A DNA stretch of 64,000 bases from Patiria miniata (taxonomy: Eukaryota > Echinodermata > Asteroidea > Valvatida > Asterinidae). Made by a program: the position numbers and the translations under genes. Location of the stretch: positions 20,398,927 to 20,462,926 of the forward strand of contig NW_024037063.1 in the NCBI RefSeq assembly GCF_015706575.1. Reading direction: 5' to 3'. Each line of letters begins with the position of its first letter. Within the stretch, counting starts at the first letter, position 1. Shown here in pieces: positions 1 through 9,798 of the stretch. The notes beneath the pieces are model-generated. The model was not told the DNA's origin, did no database searches, and saw nothing but the letters and a program-made list of their open reading frames with translations.

Positions 1-108
1 AATAGAAAAACATCACCCCAGAAGGGAATCTTTAGAAAAAGGGATAATGGGAACACAATGCTATCACCCCACAATTCCGTCTGGCTGGAACGTCCGTCCG
101 GGTAGCTT

Positions 109-1275
109 GGTTTCCGGATGATAACTTGAGTTAGAAATGTTGTTTGGGGTTGTAACTTCGGTAGGGGGTTGCCCTTGGGAGTAGGCAAGTTGGGATTGGT
201 TTTGAGGTCAAAGGTCAAGGTCACCGTGGTGAGTTAAAGGTAAATTGTTTCCGGATGATAACTTGAGTTAGAAATGATATATTTTGGTGTCTAACTTTGG
301 TAGAGGTTTGCCCTTGGGAGTAGGCAAGTTGTGATTGGTTTTGGGTTCAAAAGGTCAAAGGTCAAGGTCACCGTGGTGAGTTAAGGGTAAATGGTTTCCG
401 GATGATAACTTGAGTTAGAAATGAGATTTTGGTGTCTAACTTTGGAAAAGGGTTGCCCTTGGGAGTAGGCAAGTTGGGATTGGTTTTGGGGTCAAAAGGT
501 CAAAGGTCAAGGTAAGCATGGTGAGTTAAATGTAAATGGTTTCTGGATGATAACTTGAGTTAGAAATGAGATTTTGATGTCTAACTTTGGAAAAGGGTTG
601 CCCTTGGGAGTAGGCAAGTTGGGATTGGGTTTGGGGTCAAAAGGTCAAAGGTCAAGGTCACCGTGGTGAGTTAAGGGTAAATGGTTTCCGGATGATAACT
701 TGAGTTAGAAATGAGATTTTGGTGTCTAACTTTGGTAGAGGGTTACCCTTGGGAGTAAGCAAGTTGGGATTGGTTTTGGGGTCAAAAGGTCAAAGGTCAA
801 GGTAAGCATGGTGAGTTAAATGTAAATGGTTTCCGGATGATAACTTGAGTTAGAAATGAGATTTTGATGTCTAACTTTGGTAGTGGGTTGCCCTTGGGAG
901 TAGGCAAGTTGGGATTGGTTTTGGGGTCAAAAGGTCAAAGGTCAAGGTCAAGGTGGTGAGTTAAATGTAAATGGTTTCCGGATGATAACTTGAGTTAGAA
1001 ATGAGATTTTGATGTCTAACTTTGGTAGGGGGTTGCCCTTGGGAGTAGGCAAGTTGGGATTGGTTTTGGGGTCAAAAGGTCAAAGGTCAAGGTCACCTTG
1101 GTGAGTTAAATGTAAATGGTTCTGAATGATAACTTCAGTTAGAAATGAAATTTTGGTGTCTAATTTGGTAGGGGGTTTTCCATCGGTACAGGCATGTTTG
1201 AACTGGTTCTGGGGTCAAAGGTCAAGGTCACCAAGTTGAGTTAATGGTTAATGGTTTCCGGATGATAACTTGACT
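109..1275. repeat. 145-bp minisatellite with nuclear-receptor half-sites
   Basis: About eight head-to-tail units, marked by the phrase TTTCCGGATGATAACTTGAG at 111, 248, 395, 540 (variant), 685, 830, 975, 1120 (variant) and 1255. Spacing is 145 bp for the inner units and 135-147 bp at the edges. Most units contain AGGTCAAAGGTCA followed by AAGGTCA. The last unit is the most diverged, as is usual at array edges. Positions 1-108 hold no clear unit. Confidence 0.95.
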
Positions 1276-1324
1276 CTGGCTGAGGGGTTTCAGCAGCAAC
1301 GCTGTTATTTTTTTCTATGATTCC

Positions 1325-1740
1325 CTTTAGTGTTCCTCTTTATTTTGCCACGGATAAACCTAACCCAAAAGTGCCTCTAAACCTGTTTTCCAGAGAGGGG
1401 GAAACACTGTACAAGGAGCTGCGTTAGCCTTTTGACTATGCCATCGGGACTTTAGAATTTGGAACTGAGCGGCAATGCCGTGAGCCGACTTGAGAGGATT
1501 ACACAATGTCCAGTCTGGGTGACGAAGACACGAGGCCTTTAATTGCATTTTCGATTTGTATGTTATGTGTGCTTGCAAACCGTGACGTCACCCTATAATA
1601 CTACTGGGTAACTTTTATCGCGTGCACGGGAAAATGTGCCCACCTTGCCATCTTTCACTTTGTGTGGACCTAGGACAAAACAGGTCCACACGATGCAAAT
1701 TGTGTGAACCTTGTGTGGACCAAGCCAGGTCCACATCACC
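1325..1740 (+). repeat. Dispersed repeat with TGTGGAC hairpins, copy A
   Basis: The block at 1325-1415 (GATAAACCTAACCC, then CTAAACCTGTTTTCCAGAGA) recurs at about 51772 and, inverted, at about 58925. After an unrelated stretch, 1660-1740 holds GTGTGGACCT...AGGTCCACAC inverted repeats like those in the other two copies. It lies just upstream of the acceptor at 1782. I do not recognise the family. Confidence 0.7.
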
Positions 1741-1782
1741 AATCAAAATTAATGTTTAAAGTGTATCCTTTCTGTAACACAG

Positions 1783-2098
1783 GTTTACTGCGAGATGGAC
1801 GTGTTTGATGGAGGCTGGACACGCTTCGGCCGGGGCGGCATGGCGTCCGTCTGGGACTTCGTAGACGAGGACGAGCGAGAGGTCGCTCTGACCATCATCA
1901 ACCGGCTAGACGTCAAGCTCATCCAGGATCTGCGCTTCAACACCTTCCGTGTCTTCACCAACGTGACGTTCCGGATGGTGGCGGACAATTCGTTCAACCC
2001 ATCCACCTTGGAGATGCGATCTCTTCCGTGGCTCGAGGAAGTGAGTTTAACGATCGGGAACGGTGGGGACAAAACACGCTTGGAGCTGACCGAAGAAG
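1783..2098 (+). CDS. Penultimate coding exon, fibrinogen-like domain protein
   Basis: The reading frame opens straight after an AG acceptor (CTGTAACACAG, 1782) and reads VYCEMDVFDGGWT. This closely resembles the VYCDM-x-DGGGWT motif that begins fibrinogen C-terminal domains in ficolins, tenascins and fibrinogen. The exon is open for 105 codons and ends at a good donor (GAAG|GTGGGT, 2098/2099) in phase 1. The remaining sequence (WDFVDEDEREV, NTFRVFTNVTFRM) does not match the usual fibrinogen domain that I can recall, so only the first motif supports the family. Start exons must lie before the window. The ATG at 1795 is probably internal. Codon use and GC content are well above the surrounding DNA. 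Confidence 0.72.
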
Positions 2099-2104
2099 GT
2101 GGGT

Positions 2105-2462
2105 GTGCTTTGGGATCTGGATCTGAATCTGGATCCGGATCAGGATCCGGATCTGGAGACTGGGTCTGGATCCGGATCTGGATCCGGATCTGGAGACTGG
2201 ATCTGGATCTAGATCTGGATCTGGATATCTGGATCCTGATCTGGATCTGGATTCGGATCTGGATCCGGATCTGAAGACTGGATCTGGAGACAGGATCTGG
2301 ATCCAGGTCGGGATCTGATCTGGATCTGGATCTGGATCTGGATATCTGGATCCGGATCTGGATCTGGATTTTCGGATCTGGATCCGGATCTGAAGATTGG
2401 ATCTGGAGACAGGATCTGGATCCAGGTCGGGATCTGATCCGGATCTGGGTCTGGATCAGTAC
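2105..2462. repeat. GGATCT/GGATCC hexamer microsatellite
   Basis: About 350 bp of GGATCTGGATCC-type hexamers with GGAGACTGG interruptions, starting only a few bases inside the intron after the donor at 2099. Two long shadow reading frames cross it, but their repetitive content comes from the satellite. Confidence 0.95.
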
Positions 2463-3289
2463 TGCAAGCAGATCTCCCATTATGAGATCAGAGATGCCAC
2501 AGGGTCTGCTTGAAAAAAACGGAACTGGGTCTGCTTGAAAAAAAACGGAATGGCTGCTTGAAAAAACCAGACTTTTTTGTGTGTGAAAAAGCCACTCCGT
2601 GTCCGACACAAAGTCCCCGTCTTCATCTTTATCTTGTAGCCAAGCCAAGTTCTGTTTATTTTTTAATTTTGCTTCTATGGCCTTTAAAGCTGTCGGTTTG
2701 TTCAATCACTTTGACTTTTTCCCTATTCCTAATATTTATTCTGCCTACTCGAATTTCCAACGTAATTTTCGACACGAAACATGCACGATTCCACAACACT
2801 GCTGTCGGTGTACATGATCCTTGCACTACGCGATGCGCTCAACGAAAACATGGTTGGTACCTGCATTTTTTGTATTCACATATCACTGCGAACGGAAACC
2901 ACCGATAGCTGAAATGATAGACTTTGTTTCCAGGCTGAATGCTACGTGTGCTTAGCACACAACACCCCCGCACGCGATGAAGCACGCGCGAGGCGCCGTT
3001 GTAAGTACGTTGGCCGGTTGTATCGCATGCAGGCTCGGCAACAACATACACAAAGACTGTTTTTAAGACTACTTCAACGAACAACGTTGTGCCATGCGTG
3101 CGCCTAAATGTACTAAATGAGGTAAAAAATCAACGCATTTCCACAGTTTTTCTTCTCTTTTTCTGGTTAATTTGACGACCGGAAAAACCAGAATTTTGAG
3201 AGATTTTAAAAAAAAAACGGAATTCTGGTTAAAACTGGAAAAGTGGCATCTCTGTGAGATGTGCAGGTTGCAGATGTGTTGGGATTTGT
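2463..3289. other. Intron sequence, no gene recognised
   Basis: Middle of the intron between the two fibrinogen-like exons. It contains AAAAAACGGAA/CTGCTTG duplications at 2505-2560 and a CpG-bearing stretch at 2940-3030. Short open frames on both strands show no recognisable domain. Confidence 0.6.
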
Positions 3290-3745
3290 GTTCCCACTTT
3301 TAAGTTGTCAATCATGCTCGATGAAGGTTGGTAGGCTATGAGATTGTGTCCTAGTTTATTTTTCAGTCCTGCTCGATGAGTGTGGGTGGGCTATGTTATT
3401 GTGTGCCCACTTTGGTTTTCCGGGCACCCAATTAAGGTGGGTGGGATATAGTATTTGTCTCCCTGCATTGAATTTTGTCTAAGGTACTCGCTATGTAATT
3501 TTTTGTTTACCATCTTGCCCTGCGCTCGAATGACGGTGGCCTGTTATATTGTGTCCCCACTATGGTTTGTTGAGGCTGCTCAATGAAGGTGGGTGGGTTG
3601 TGTGATTGTGTTCCCGGTTTGAATTATCCGGGCTATGCTTTAAAGAAGGTGAGAGGTTAATGGTGTTGTGTCCCCACTTTGTCCGGGCTGTTGGACGAAG
3701 GTGGGTGGTCTATGTGATTGTGCCCCCAACTTTATACAGTCTGAT
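3290..3745. repeat. Degenerate minisatellite of about 58 bp
   Basis: Repeats of the type GAAGGTGGGTGGGCTATG followed by ATTGTGTCCCCACTTT, with unit starts near 3320, 3378, 3432, 3530, 3584, 3648 and 3696. Units are heavily diverged and spacing is irregular. It fills the 3' part of the intron before the acceptor at 3800. Confidence 0.8.
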
Positions 3746-3800
3746 GAATTGAATGATTGAATGTGACGGTTTTATTACTTTTCTTTTCCATTTCTTACAG

Positions 3801-4009
3801 GAGATCGGCTCACCTGTTTTGCAGGCGGCTCAACCCGATGTGGTCACAGCGGCCTCCCGCGGACTGACGAGCCCTCGGGGCGAGTTGCCTTCACCTCCGT
3901 CTACTTCGGCCCGCGGGCCGTGGACCGCGGGGCCACGGCGCATCAGTCCCAATGGCAGCGCAATCGCTACACTTGGTCGGGCTCCTTCTACTACCTATTG
4001 GCCAAGTAA
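3801..4009 (+). CDS. Terminal coding exon, fibrinogen-like domain protein
   Basis: The exon opens after a pyrimidine-rich acceptor (CATTTCTTACAG, 3800). In the phase set by the donor at 2098 the joined frame continues as EEG-DRLTCFAGG and runs 68 codons to TAA at 4007-4009, ending RYTWSGSFYYLLAK. The GC-rich exon agrees with the previous one, and the phase match supports the splice. Cysteines are present (TCFAGGSTRCG), as expected for an extracellular domain. The fold after the VYCEM motif is atypical, so the tail may be lineage-specific. The longer frame reading MIECDGF from 3753 is in another phase and is not used. Confidence 0.7.
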
Positions 4010-4279
4010 AAAGCAACTGCCGCAGGGGTTACCAGACCCTCATGCCCAAGTTGTGTGTGGTCTTGATTCAAGACTGAAATTCTCTTGTGACAATTAGCAC
4101 AGCTAAGCTGCCGCAGCGGAAGAGGGCACTATCAACAAAATGAATCAAATCCAACCTTGGGAACTTTGGCAGCGCTACCCAGGAAATGCCGAGTAAACCT
4201 CACGCTCATGCACTGAATACAATGCGTTGATACCTCTATGGCAATGGCTGCTTTAATACTGGTCAGGGACCGTCTAGGG

Positions 4280-4285
4280 AATAAA
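4280..4285 (+). terminator. Poly(A) signal AATAAA for the fibrinogen-like gene
   Basis: AATAAA lies 271 bp past the stop codon at 4009, the first canonical signal downstream. It implies a 3' UTR of roughly 290 bp. Confidence 0.6.
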
Positions 4286-4380
4286 ACTTGAAAACCAGTC
4301 TTGAAACAAGACTATCACACATGCCGGTAATAAGCCATTTGCGAGTAACCTATACCCTTTGGGATTTACATTTCAAAAAC

Positions 4381-4684
4381 ATCTGGTACACTGACTTGCT
4401 CAGAATGCTTGGCACATTTTAACTTTGTATACTCCAGACCAAAGACACTGTTGCTAATCACATGATTCGGGGCAAGCTCTTGCATAGTTACGTAAGAGAC
4501 GCTCAGCACCAATACATTGTTCACAATGGGTGAGAATGGCACAAAGACACCAGACCATGCTGGAGCTGGGGGGTAGCTAGCATAAGGCTTGCCCCGAATC
4601 ACGTGATATAGTAACAGTCTCTTTGGTCGGGAGAATGCAAACTTAAAACGTGCAAAGCACTGGATTAAGTCAGTGTTCCAGAGT
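4381..4684. mobile_element. Hairpin element (inverted-repeat MITE)
   Basis: Two arms of about 105 bp are reverse complements. TCTGGTACACTGACTT... at 4382 pairs with the run ending GTCAGTGTTCCAGA at 4683, and the inner ends are GATTCGGGGCAAGC (about 4464-4477) and GCTTGCCCCGAATC (about 4586-4599). About 95 bp separate the arms. No protein is encoded. Confidence 0.8.
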
Positions 4685-5623
4685 TTATGCAAATTTAACA
4701 CGCAAATGGCTTATTGTGTACAGATCCTCCATCTTGCAAACTTTTGTCCGTCTATGTATATCCCTACAGTAGCATGTGGATCGCGCGTCCAGACTCCAGC
4801 TCAGATGGTCTACTATTTTCAATATTTAACAATCTTTTCTATACATGGTGGCCCCCAAAAATGGAACGGCATACTTCCTCTACCTTGAGACTCAAACCAC
4901 CTGCATGGATGGAGAATATTTTTAGGAGAAATGTGATACCAAGATCTCCCGATTCGGTCCAGCAGTTTTTACTGCAGAGCCGTTATTGTGAAGCACACCT
5001 CTTTCATGTAGGTATTATTTCATAACAATTAATCCCTCTTTCCAATTAAGTCAAATTCGCGGGCGCGGTTTAGTAATTCATCGGGACAAAATTGACTCTC
5101 AACTTTGTTGTAGACAAAATATTCTCTACAACACTATCTACAGGGCCGAATCAAGCGATCTTGGTAACATATTTCTTTTAACAGAATTCCCAATGCATTG
5201 GTTTAGATTGTTGGATTCTCGGGATAGCAGAAGTACGCCGTGCCGGTTTTTTTTTTTGGGGGGGGGCACCCTGTATTTCAAAATATCTTTATCTATATAT
5301 TCGTTAAATATAATCAACAAAATTATGTGTAGTCTTGCTTTATACTACCTCAGCACCCTAAGCTCAAGTAAAATCTGTATTTAATTTCTGATAAGTCCGA
5401 ATATTAAATATTATTGTTTGTGAAGATATTGTTAGTGGCGAGAAGGTTTGTTAGTCTCAACCACTAGTCTTAAATGAAAGGAAATATTGTCACAGCACAC
5501 CGCGCACTTGCGGGGTCAACAAAAGTTGCAGTAAAAGGTTATTGTGATGTCTAGTATATGCGCCCGTCAGTGTAACATGTACTACAAAACCGCAAGATAC
5601 CAGAAACTTCAATATTTTGTCTG
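4685..5623. other. Intergenic, no feature recognised
   Basis: AT-rich DNA with short open frames on both strands that show no domain. It includes homopolymer runs at 5246-5266. Confidence 0.6.
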
Positions 5624-6002
5624 TAAGGCCAAAAAAAAAAAAAGTCTCCGGTTTCTGGTATGGAGCTTGCCCAAAAAGTGGTGCAGCGACGCGGCTTTTT
5701 TTTTTTTTTTACCTGATTTTTTGGCTTCAAATGTCGGCTGATGACTGCAAATGGTGCCCGACTAAACTTAGTGCAAATATATGGAAGTCCAGAGAGGCCA
5801 CATAAAGCTTATTCTCGACCATAACCCAATCTAAAAACACGTTAAAATTGTGCAGCAGCAGGATTCCAGTCAAAGCAGTGAGTTTGGCGGTTTTGAGACA
5901 TCATCTTTCATTGAAAATAAAAAACTTTTTCATTTTGCCGACGCGCATGGCTACGGCGACGCGCGCGCATACCAGAAACCGGAGACCTTTTTTTTTGGCC
6001 TA
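5624..6002. mobile_element. MITE with TAAGGCC/GGCCTA ends
   Basis: Ends are inverted: TAAGGCC then poly(A) and GTCTCCGGTTTCTGGTAT on the left, ATACCAGAAACCGGAGAC then poly(T) and GGCCTA on the right. A relative with the same layout lies at 42010-42392. Both have a GCGACGCGG-plus-oligo(T) block inside. Confidence 0.8.
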
Positions 6003-6814
6003 AACAGGGGTGTTTTTTTTCACCAATGAGCATTTGGAGAATGAATTCTAGAGTTTGCGTGGGAATTTGAGCTGCCAAGAACTTTGTTTGATTTGACCTT
6101 TGGGGAACCTGCTCTCCAGAATATGTTGAAAATGTTTGGGGCAAACAACTAAGAATTTGGGGGAATTCCTAATAGTTTTGAAAATATCAGTCAGTTGTGG
6201 AAGAATTAAAGTGTTTGGAACTGAAGCCTTTTGCAGTTCAGATTAACACATTGCGTAAAAAATGACAAATCTCTGAAAACGTCGTTTGACATAGGCCTAC
6301 AAAGGATACTTTATTGGGGTATGGGCGGGACAGAGTGTTTCGTAATTCACTACCTTATATTGAGACGTGTGTACCATACGGCACAAAAGGCCTCCACAAG
6401 GCAATTTGTCTCCATAAGGTTTTCACGAAATAGGTACATGGATTTTACTCCAAAATTAGGAATTTCCAAGCTGTGTTTATTCGTCGCAAATAAGTATTTT
6501 ATATAAGGGATATTTTGGTCCGAATTTCAGTCCAGGAAATTAATTCTGGTCAAAATAGAAGCATTTATTTTCACACTCTAAAATTTTAGTACACGAGAAC
6601 GAAGACCCGTAAGTCTAGCATCACTAACAATGCCAAGATATTGGAAGGATGATGTAGTAGCAAGTGGAGCGTCTCCTAAGATGTAGAAATACCATTATAC
6701 TGCAACTTCGGCAAGTCATTTCTAATGATGTGTCACATTCGGAAATTGAATTTTATGCGAATTTACAAATGGTACAAATAATACGTGCGAACCTAAATAA
6801 ACTCCAAATGAATG
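6003..6814. other. Intergenic; diverged partial copy of a local repeat
   Basis: No gene seen. Around 6725-6765, TGATGTGTCACATTC and TTTTATGCGAATTTAC resemble phrases inside the duplicated blocks at 6815-7235 and 9082-9497. This suggests a third, older fragment of the same sequence. Confidence 0.5.
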
Positions 6815-7235
6815 TCATCGTACGTGACAAAACTACTCTATGGTTCGGGTGATAAGTCACGATTTACTAATTGTATTTTATTGAAATTCCCTCCAACAAT
6901 TCTTCATGGTGTATCACATTCAGGAGTATATTTTCATGCGAATTCGTCTACCAAGAATGAAAATGAGATCGAAACTATTTATTGTTTTAAACGTTCAAAG
7001 CTTAATCCGAATGAAGGCAATTACGGTTCATGGCCAAAAAACTCACACTCCTTTTTGTGCAATAACCAAGAAATTCCAAAGAAGTTCCTTTGTTCAATTT
7101 TTTTAAGGGCATTTTACCCAAAACACTTGTTCCAACTTCACTTTTCTGGCTTTTTTTTCTCGCACGGAGACAAATGTACCAAGCGGTTTAATACTATTTT
7201 TTTTTCAATAGAGGGCGCGCCACATGCACAGTGGT
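6815..7235 (+). repeat. Duplicated block, copy 1
   Basis: TCATCGTACGTG, TATGGTTCGGGTGATAAG, CATGCGAATTCGTC and the end phrase AATAGAGGGCGCGC occur in the same order at 9082-9497. The two direct copies flank the foldback element at 7261 and the 224-bp tandem repeat. Confidence 0.85.
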
Positions 7236-7260
7236 TTGGCTGCCTACACAGCGTCAACTT

Positions 7261-8056
7261 TGGCCAAGTTCGCGCAAGGACTATAGTTGACCAATGGTTA
7301 ACTAACGTCTAGTCGACGGTGGTTGACTACCCTAGTCGACTATTTGGAACCAGCCTACTGGGGCTGGTTGCATCGCTGGTAACCAATAGCCGCGCGCATT
7401 CATATCGCTATATAGCCTTTAGTCAAGTCCCACGCGCTTGCCCGGACACGTGACGCACCCCGGATGCTGACACGTAAATAGACTAGGACGAGCGGCGCAG
7501 CCGCGAGGGCCTTTACCATCTCGTGGAGAACGCTTATGTTTTTCTTTACATTTGTCTACCGATTTGGTAGACATGCATAATGCATTACCCGTTGTGAATT
7601 TACCAATGAAAATGCAGCATTACTAAACGTAAATAATGCAGCCGTCGTCTGGCGCGGACAGCCATGGCGCGCGTGCTGTTGCTGGTAACCGCAAACCACC
7701 GTTAGATGATTGGTTTAAATTACTTGATTTATATTACGTGAATAAATGAATAATTACCGTAAAGTGATTAGTTCCACGAGATAGTAAAGGCCCTCGCGGC
7801 TTTGCCGCTCGTGCTAGTCTTTTTACGTGCCAGCATCCAGGGTGCGTTACGTGTCCGGATGGTCCGGGTGTAGGCGCGTGGGACTTGACTAAAGGCTATC
7901 ATAACGCAAGCAGAGAGCCAGGACCCAGAAGTTTTGCGATGACATTTTGACCAGCGTTTGACTGGAGACGTTCGCACGTTGCCATCAGAGCGCAGGCGTA
8001 AGGTACGTCACAAATCAACCAGTAGTCGACTAATGGTCCTTGCCCGAACTTGGCCA
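7261..8056. mobile_element. Foldback element with long inverted arms
   Basis: Left arm about 7261-7532 (TGGCCAAGTTCGCGCAAGGA to CCATCTCGTGGA), right arm about 7768-8056 (TCCACGAGATAGTAAAGGCC to CCTTGCCCGAACTTGGCC). They are inverted copies and are CpG-rich, while the 235-bp centre is AT-rich. Matching inner phrases include AGCCTTTAGTCAAGTCCCAC. The outer parts of the arms have diverged. No coding capacity is seen. Confidence 0.85.
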
Positions 8057-8093
8057 CGGATGCCTCACTAGTATTGAGTAAAAGAAGACCATT

Positions 8094-8362
8094 GGCGTCG
8101 CCAGGATTTTTTTCTAGAGGGGGGCCAAAAAAATTTTCAAAAAAATGCTTGTATTTCTCAACACATTCTCGATTTATCAGTTTTAGAGGGGGACAGGGAC
8201 ATTTTGCCCCCCCCCCCCAACTCATTAAATTTACACCACTTTGTCTTCGCGCCTCTTTTTCTTTTTTTTCTTTTTCTTTTTTTTCCCCTTTTTCTTTTCT
8301 TTTCCGGGGGGGGGGGGGCAAGTGCCCCCCCCTTGCCCCTCCCCTCCCCCCTCGCGACGCCC
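8094..8362. mobile_element. MITE with GGCGTCGC / GCGACGCC ends
   Basis: Starts GGCGTCGCCAGG and ends CTCGCGACGCCC. Each end is followed inwards by runs of G or C and poly-pyrimidine. It abuts the first unit of the 224-bp tandem repeat. Open frames across it are low-complexity shadows. Confidence 0.7.
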
Positions 8363-8366
8363 ATGA

Positions 8367-9055
8367 CTGCAGCCCATCGCCAAATTGTTCTCCGTGTCGC
8401 GACACAAGACACTGTTTAGGGAGAGAAAAACAATATTTCTTTTAAATCTTCTGTCCAGTTTGTCTTCTTTTCATGACCAATCATCTGGCCACAATTTAAT
8501 TCAATGCTCCGATTAATTTTTGAGATAGCGTGTAGACGTGGACTATCGTTCCTGTGCAAAAGTGAGGCAAATGTTCTGTTTGGACTGCCACTGCAGCCCA
8601 TCGCCAAGTTGTTCTCTGTGTCGCGACACAAGACACTGTTTAGGGAGAGAAAAACAATAATTCGTTTAAATCTTCTGTCTAGTTTGTCTTCTTTTCATGA
8701 CCAATCATCTGGCCACAATTCAATTCAACGCTCCAATTATTTTTGAGATAGCGTGTAGACGTGGACTATCGTTCCTGTGCAAAAGTGAGGCAAATGTTCT
8801 GTTTGGACTGCCACTGCAGCCCATCGCCAAGTTGTTCTCCGTGTCGCGACACAAGACACTGTTTAGGGAGAGAAAAACAATGTTTCGTTTAAATCTTCTG
8901 TCTAGTTTGTCTTCTTTTCATGACCAATCATCTGGCCACAATTCAATTCAATGCTCCAATTAATTTTTGAGATAGCGTGTAGACGTGGACTATCGTTCCT
9001 GTGCAAAAGTGAAGCAAATGTTCTGTTTGGACTGCCACTGCAGTCCATCGCCAAG
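8367..9055. repeat. Three tandem units of 224 bp
   Basis: CTGCAG(C/T)CCATCGCC occurs at 8367, 8591, 8814 and 9038, so the period is 223-224 bp. Units share TCGCGACACAAGACACTG and ATAGCGTGTAGACGTGG with few differences, so the array is young. The unit can be read as an open frame, but it carries no recognised domain. Confidence 0.95.
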
Positions 9056-9081
9056 TTAATAATATGACCGAAGCAACTTAC

Positions 9082-9497
9082 TCATCGTACGTGTCAAAAA
9101 TATCTTATGGTTCGGGTGATAAGTCACGATTTACTGATTTTATTGAATTGAAATTCTTCATGATGTATCACATTTAGGAGTATATTTTCATGCGAATTCG
9201 TCCAAAAAAGAAAGAAAATGAGATCGAAACAATTTTGTGTTTTAAATGTGCAAAATTAATCCGAATGAAAGCAACGTTCATGGCCAAAAAGTCACACTCT
9301 TTTTTGTGTAATAGCCTAAGAAATTCCAAAAAAGTTTCAGTGTAAAATTTTTGTTCAAGGGCATTTTTTACCCAAAACAATTTTGCCAGGTATACTTTTC
9401 TGTCAATTTTTTTTTTTATCGCACGGAGACTGAGAACTTACCAAGTGGTTTAAAGCTCTAATTTTTGGAATAGAGGGCGCGCTCTATGTACAGTGGT
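9082..9497 (+). repeat. Duplicated block, copy 2
   Basis: Partner of the block at 6815-7235 in the same orientation, with small insertions and deletions. It ends immediately before the promoter area of the C3orf33 homologue. Confidence 0.85.
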
Positions 9498-9559
9498 CAC
9501 TTGCCAAATGTCATCGCTGATACGAAAAAAGTGAAAGTCGAGTTCGAAAAATCGCCATC

Positions 9560-9625
9560 CGTTAAGAGGTTAGGGCGCCATCTAGCGGCTCGTTTGCGCG
9601 CGTTTATTCAAAATGGCGGCGCCCA
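9560..9625 (+). promoter_or_regulatory. Putative TATA-less start region with TISU/YY1-like element
   Basis: The sequence around the start codon is CAAAATGGCGGCG. It matches the TISU/YY1 consensus SAASATGGCGGC at 11 of 12 positions, with the ATG in register. Upstream are GCGCCATCTAGCGGC (a CTCF-core-like phrase) and GCGCGC. No TATA box is seen. Such promoters typically give very short 5' UTRs. Confidence 0.55.
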
Positions 9626-9798
9626 CGGAGAATCCTGTTGCTGGTGTTTGTGAGAGAAAAACACAATCTAATCTTCAGATATCAGAAAACATGACTGATG
9701 AAGGACGCAGTGTTCGTGTGGAAAAGAACGAAAGTCACTTAGCGAATACTTTCCAGATGTGTACGGACTTCATTGACGAACATATTCGGCTTTTTCGG
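9613..9798 (+). CDS. C3orf33 homologue, coding exon 1
   Basis: Residues 1-62, from MAAPTENPVAG to DEHIRLFR. It ends CGG|GTAAGA in phase 0. The start is the first ATG after the GC-rich upstream region and sits in the TISU-like context. The N-terminal half is hydrophilic and probably not conserved. Conservation begins near TDFIDEHIRLFR, just before the membrane segment. Reading on past the donor yields a spurious 93-aa frame. Confidence 0.85.

Noticed and set aside
1795-2274. Single-exon 159-aa frame from ATG 1795
   Set aside because: The part after 2098 runs into the GGATCT satellite; a good donor at 2098/2099 and an in-phase exon at 3801 explain the coding part better.
1785-2705. 306-aa minus-strand frame rich in SRSRSDPD
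   Set aside because: It is the complement of the hexamer satellite and of the fibrinogen-like exon; its SR/DP repeats are a satellite translation.
8050-8445. 131-aa frame and its antisense partners over 7900-8445
   Set aside because: Built from G, C and pyrimidine runs inside a MITE plus part of the tandem repeat; no domain.
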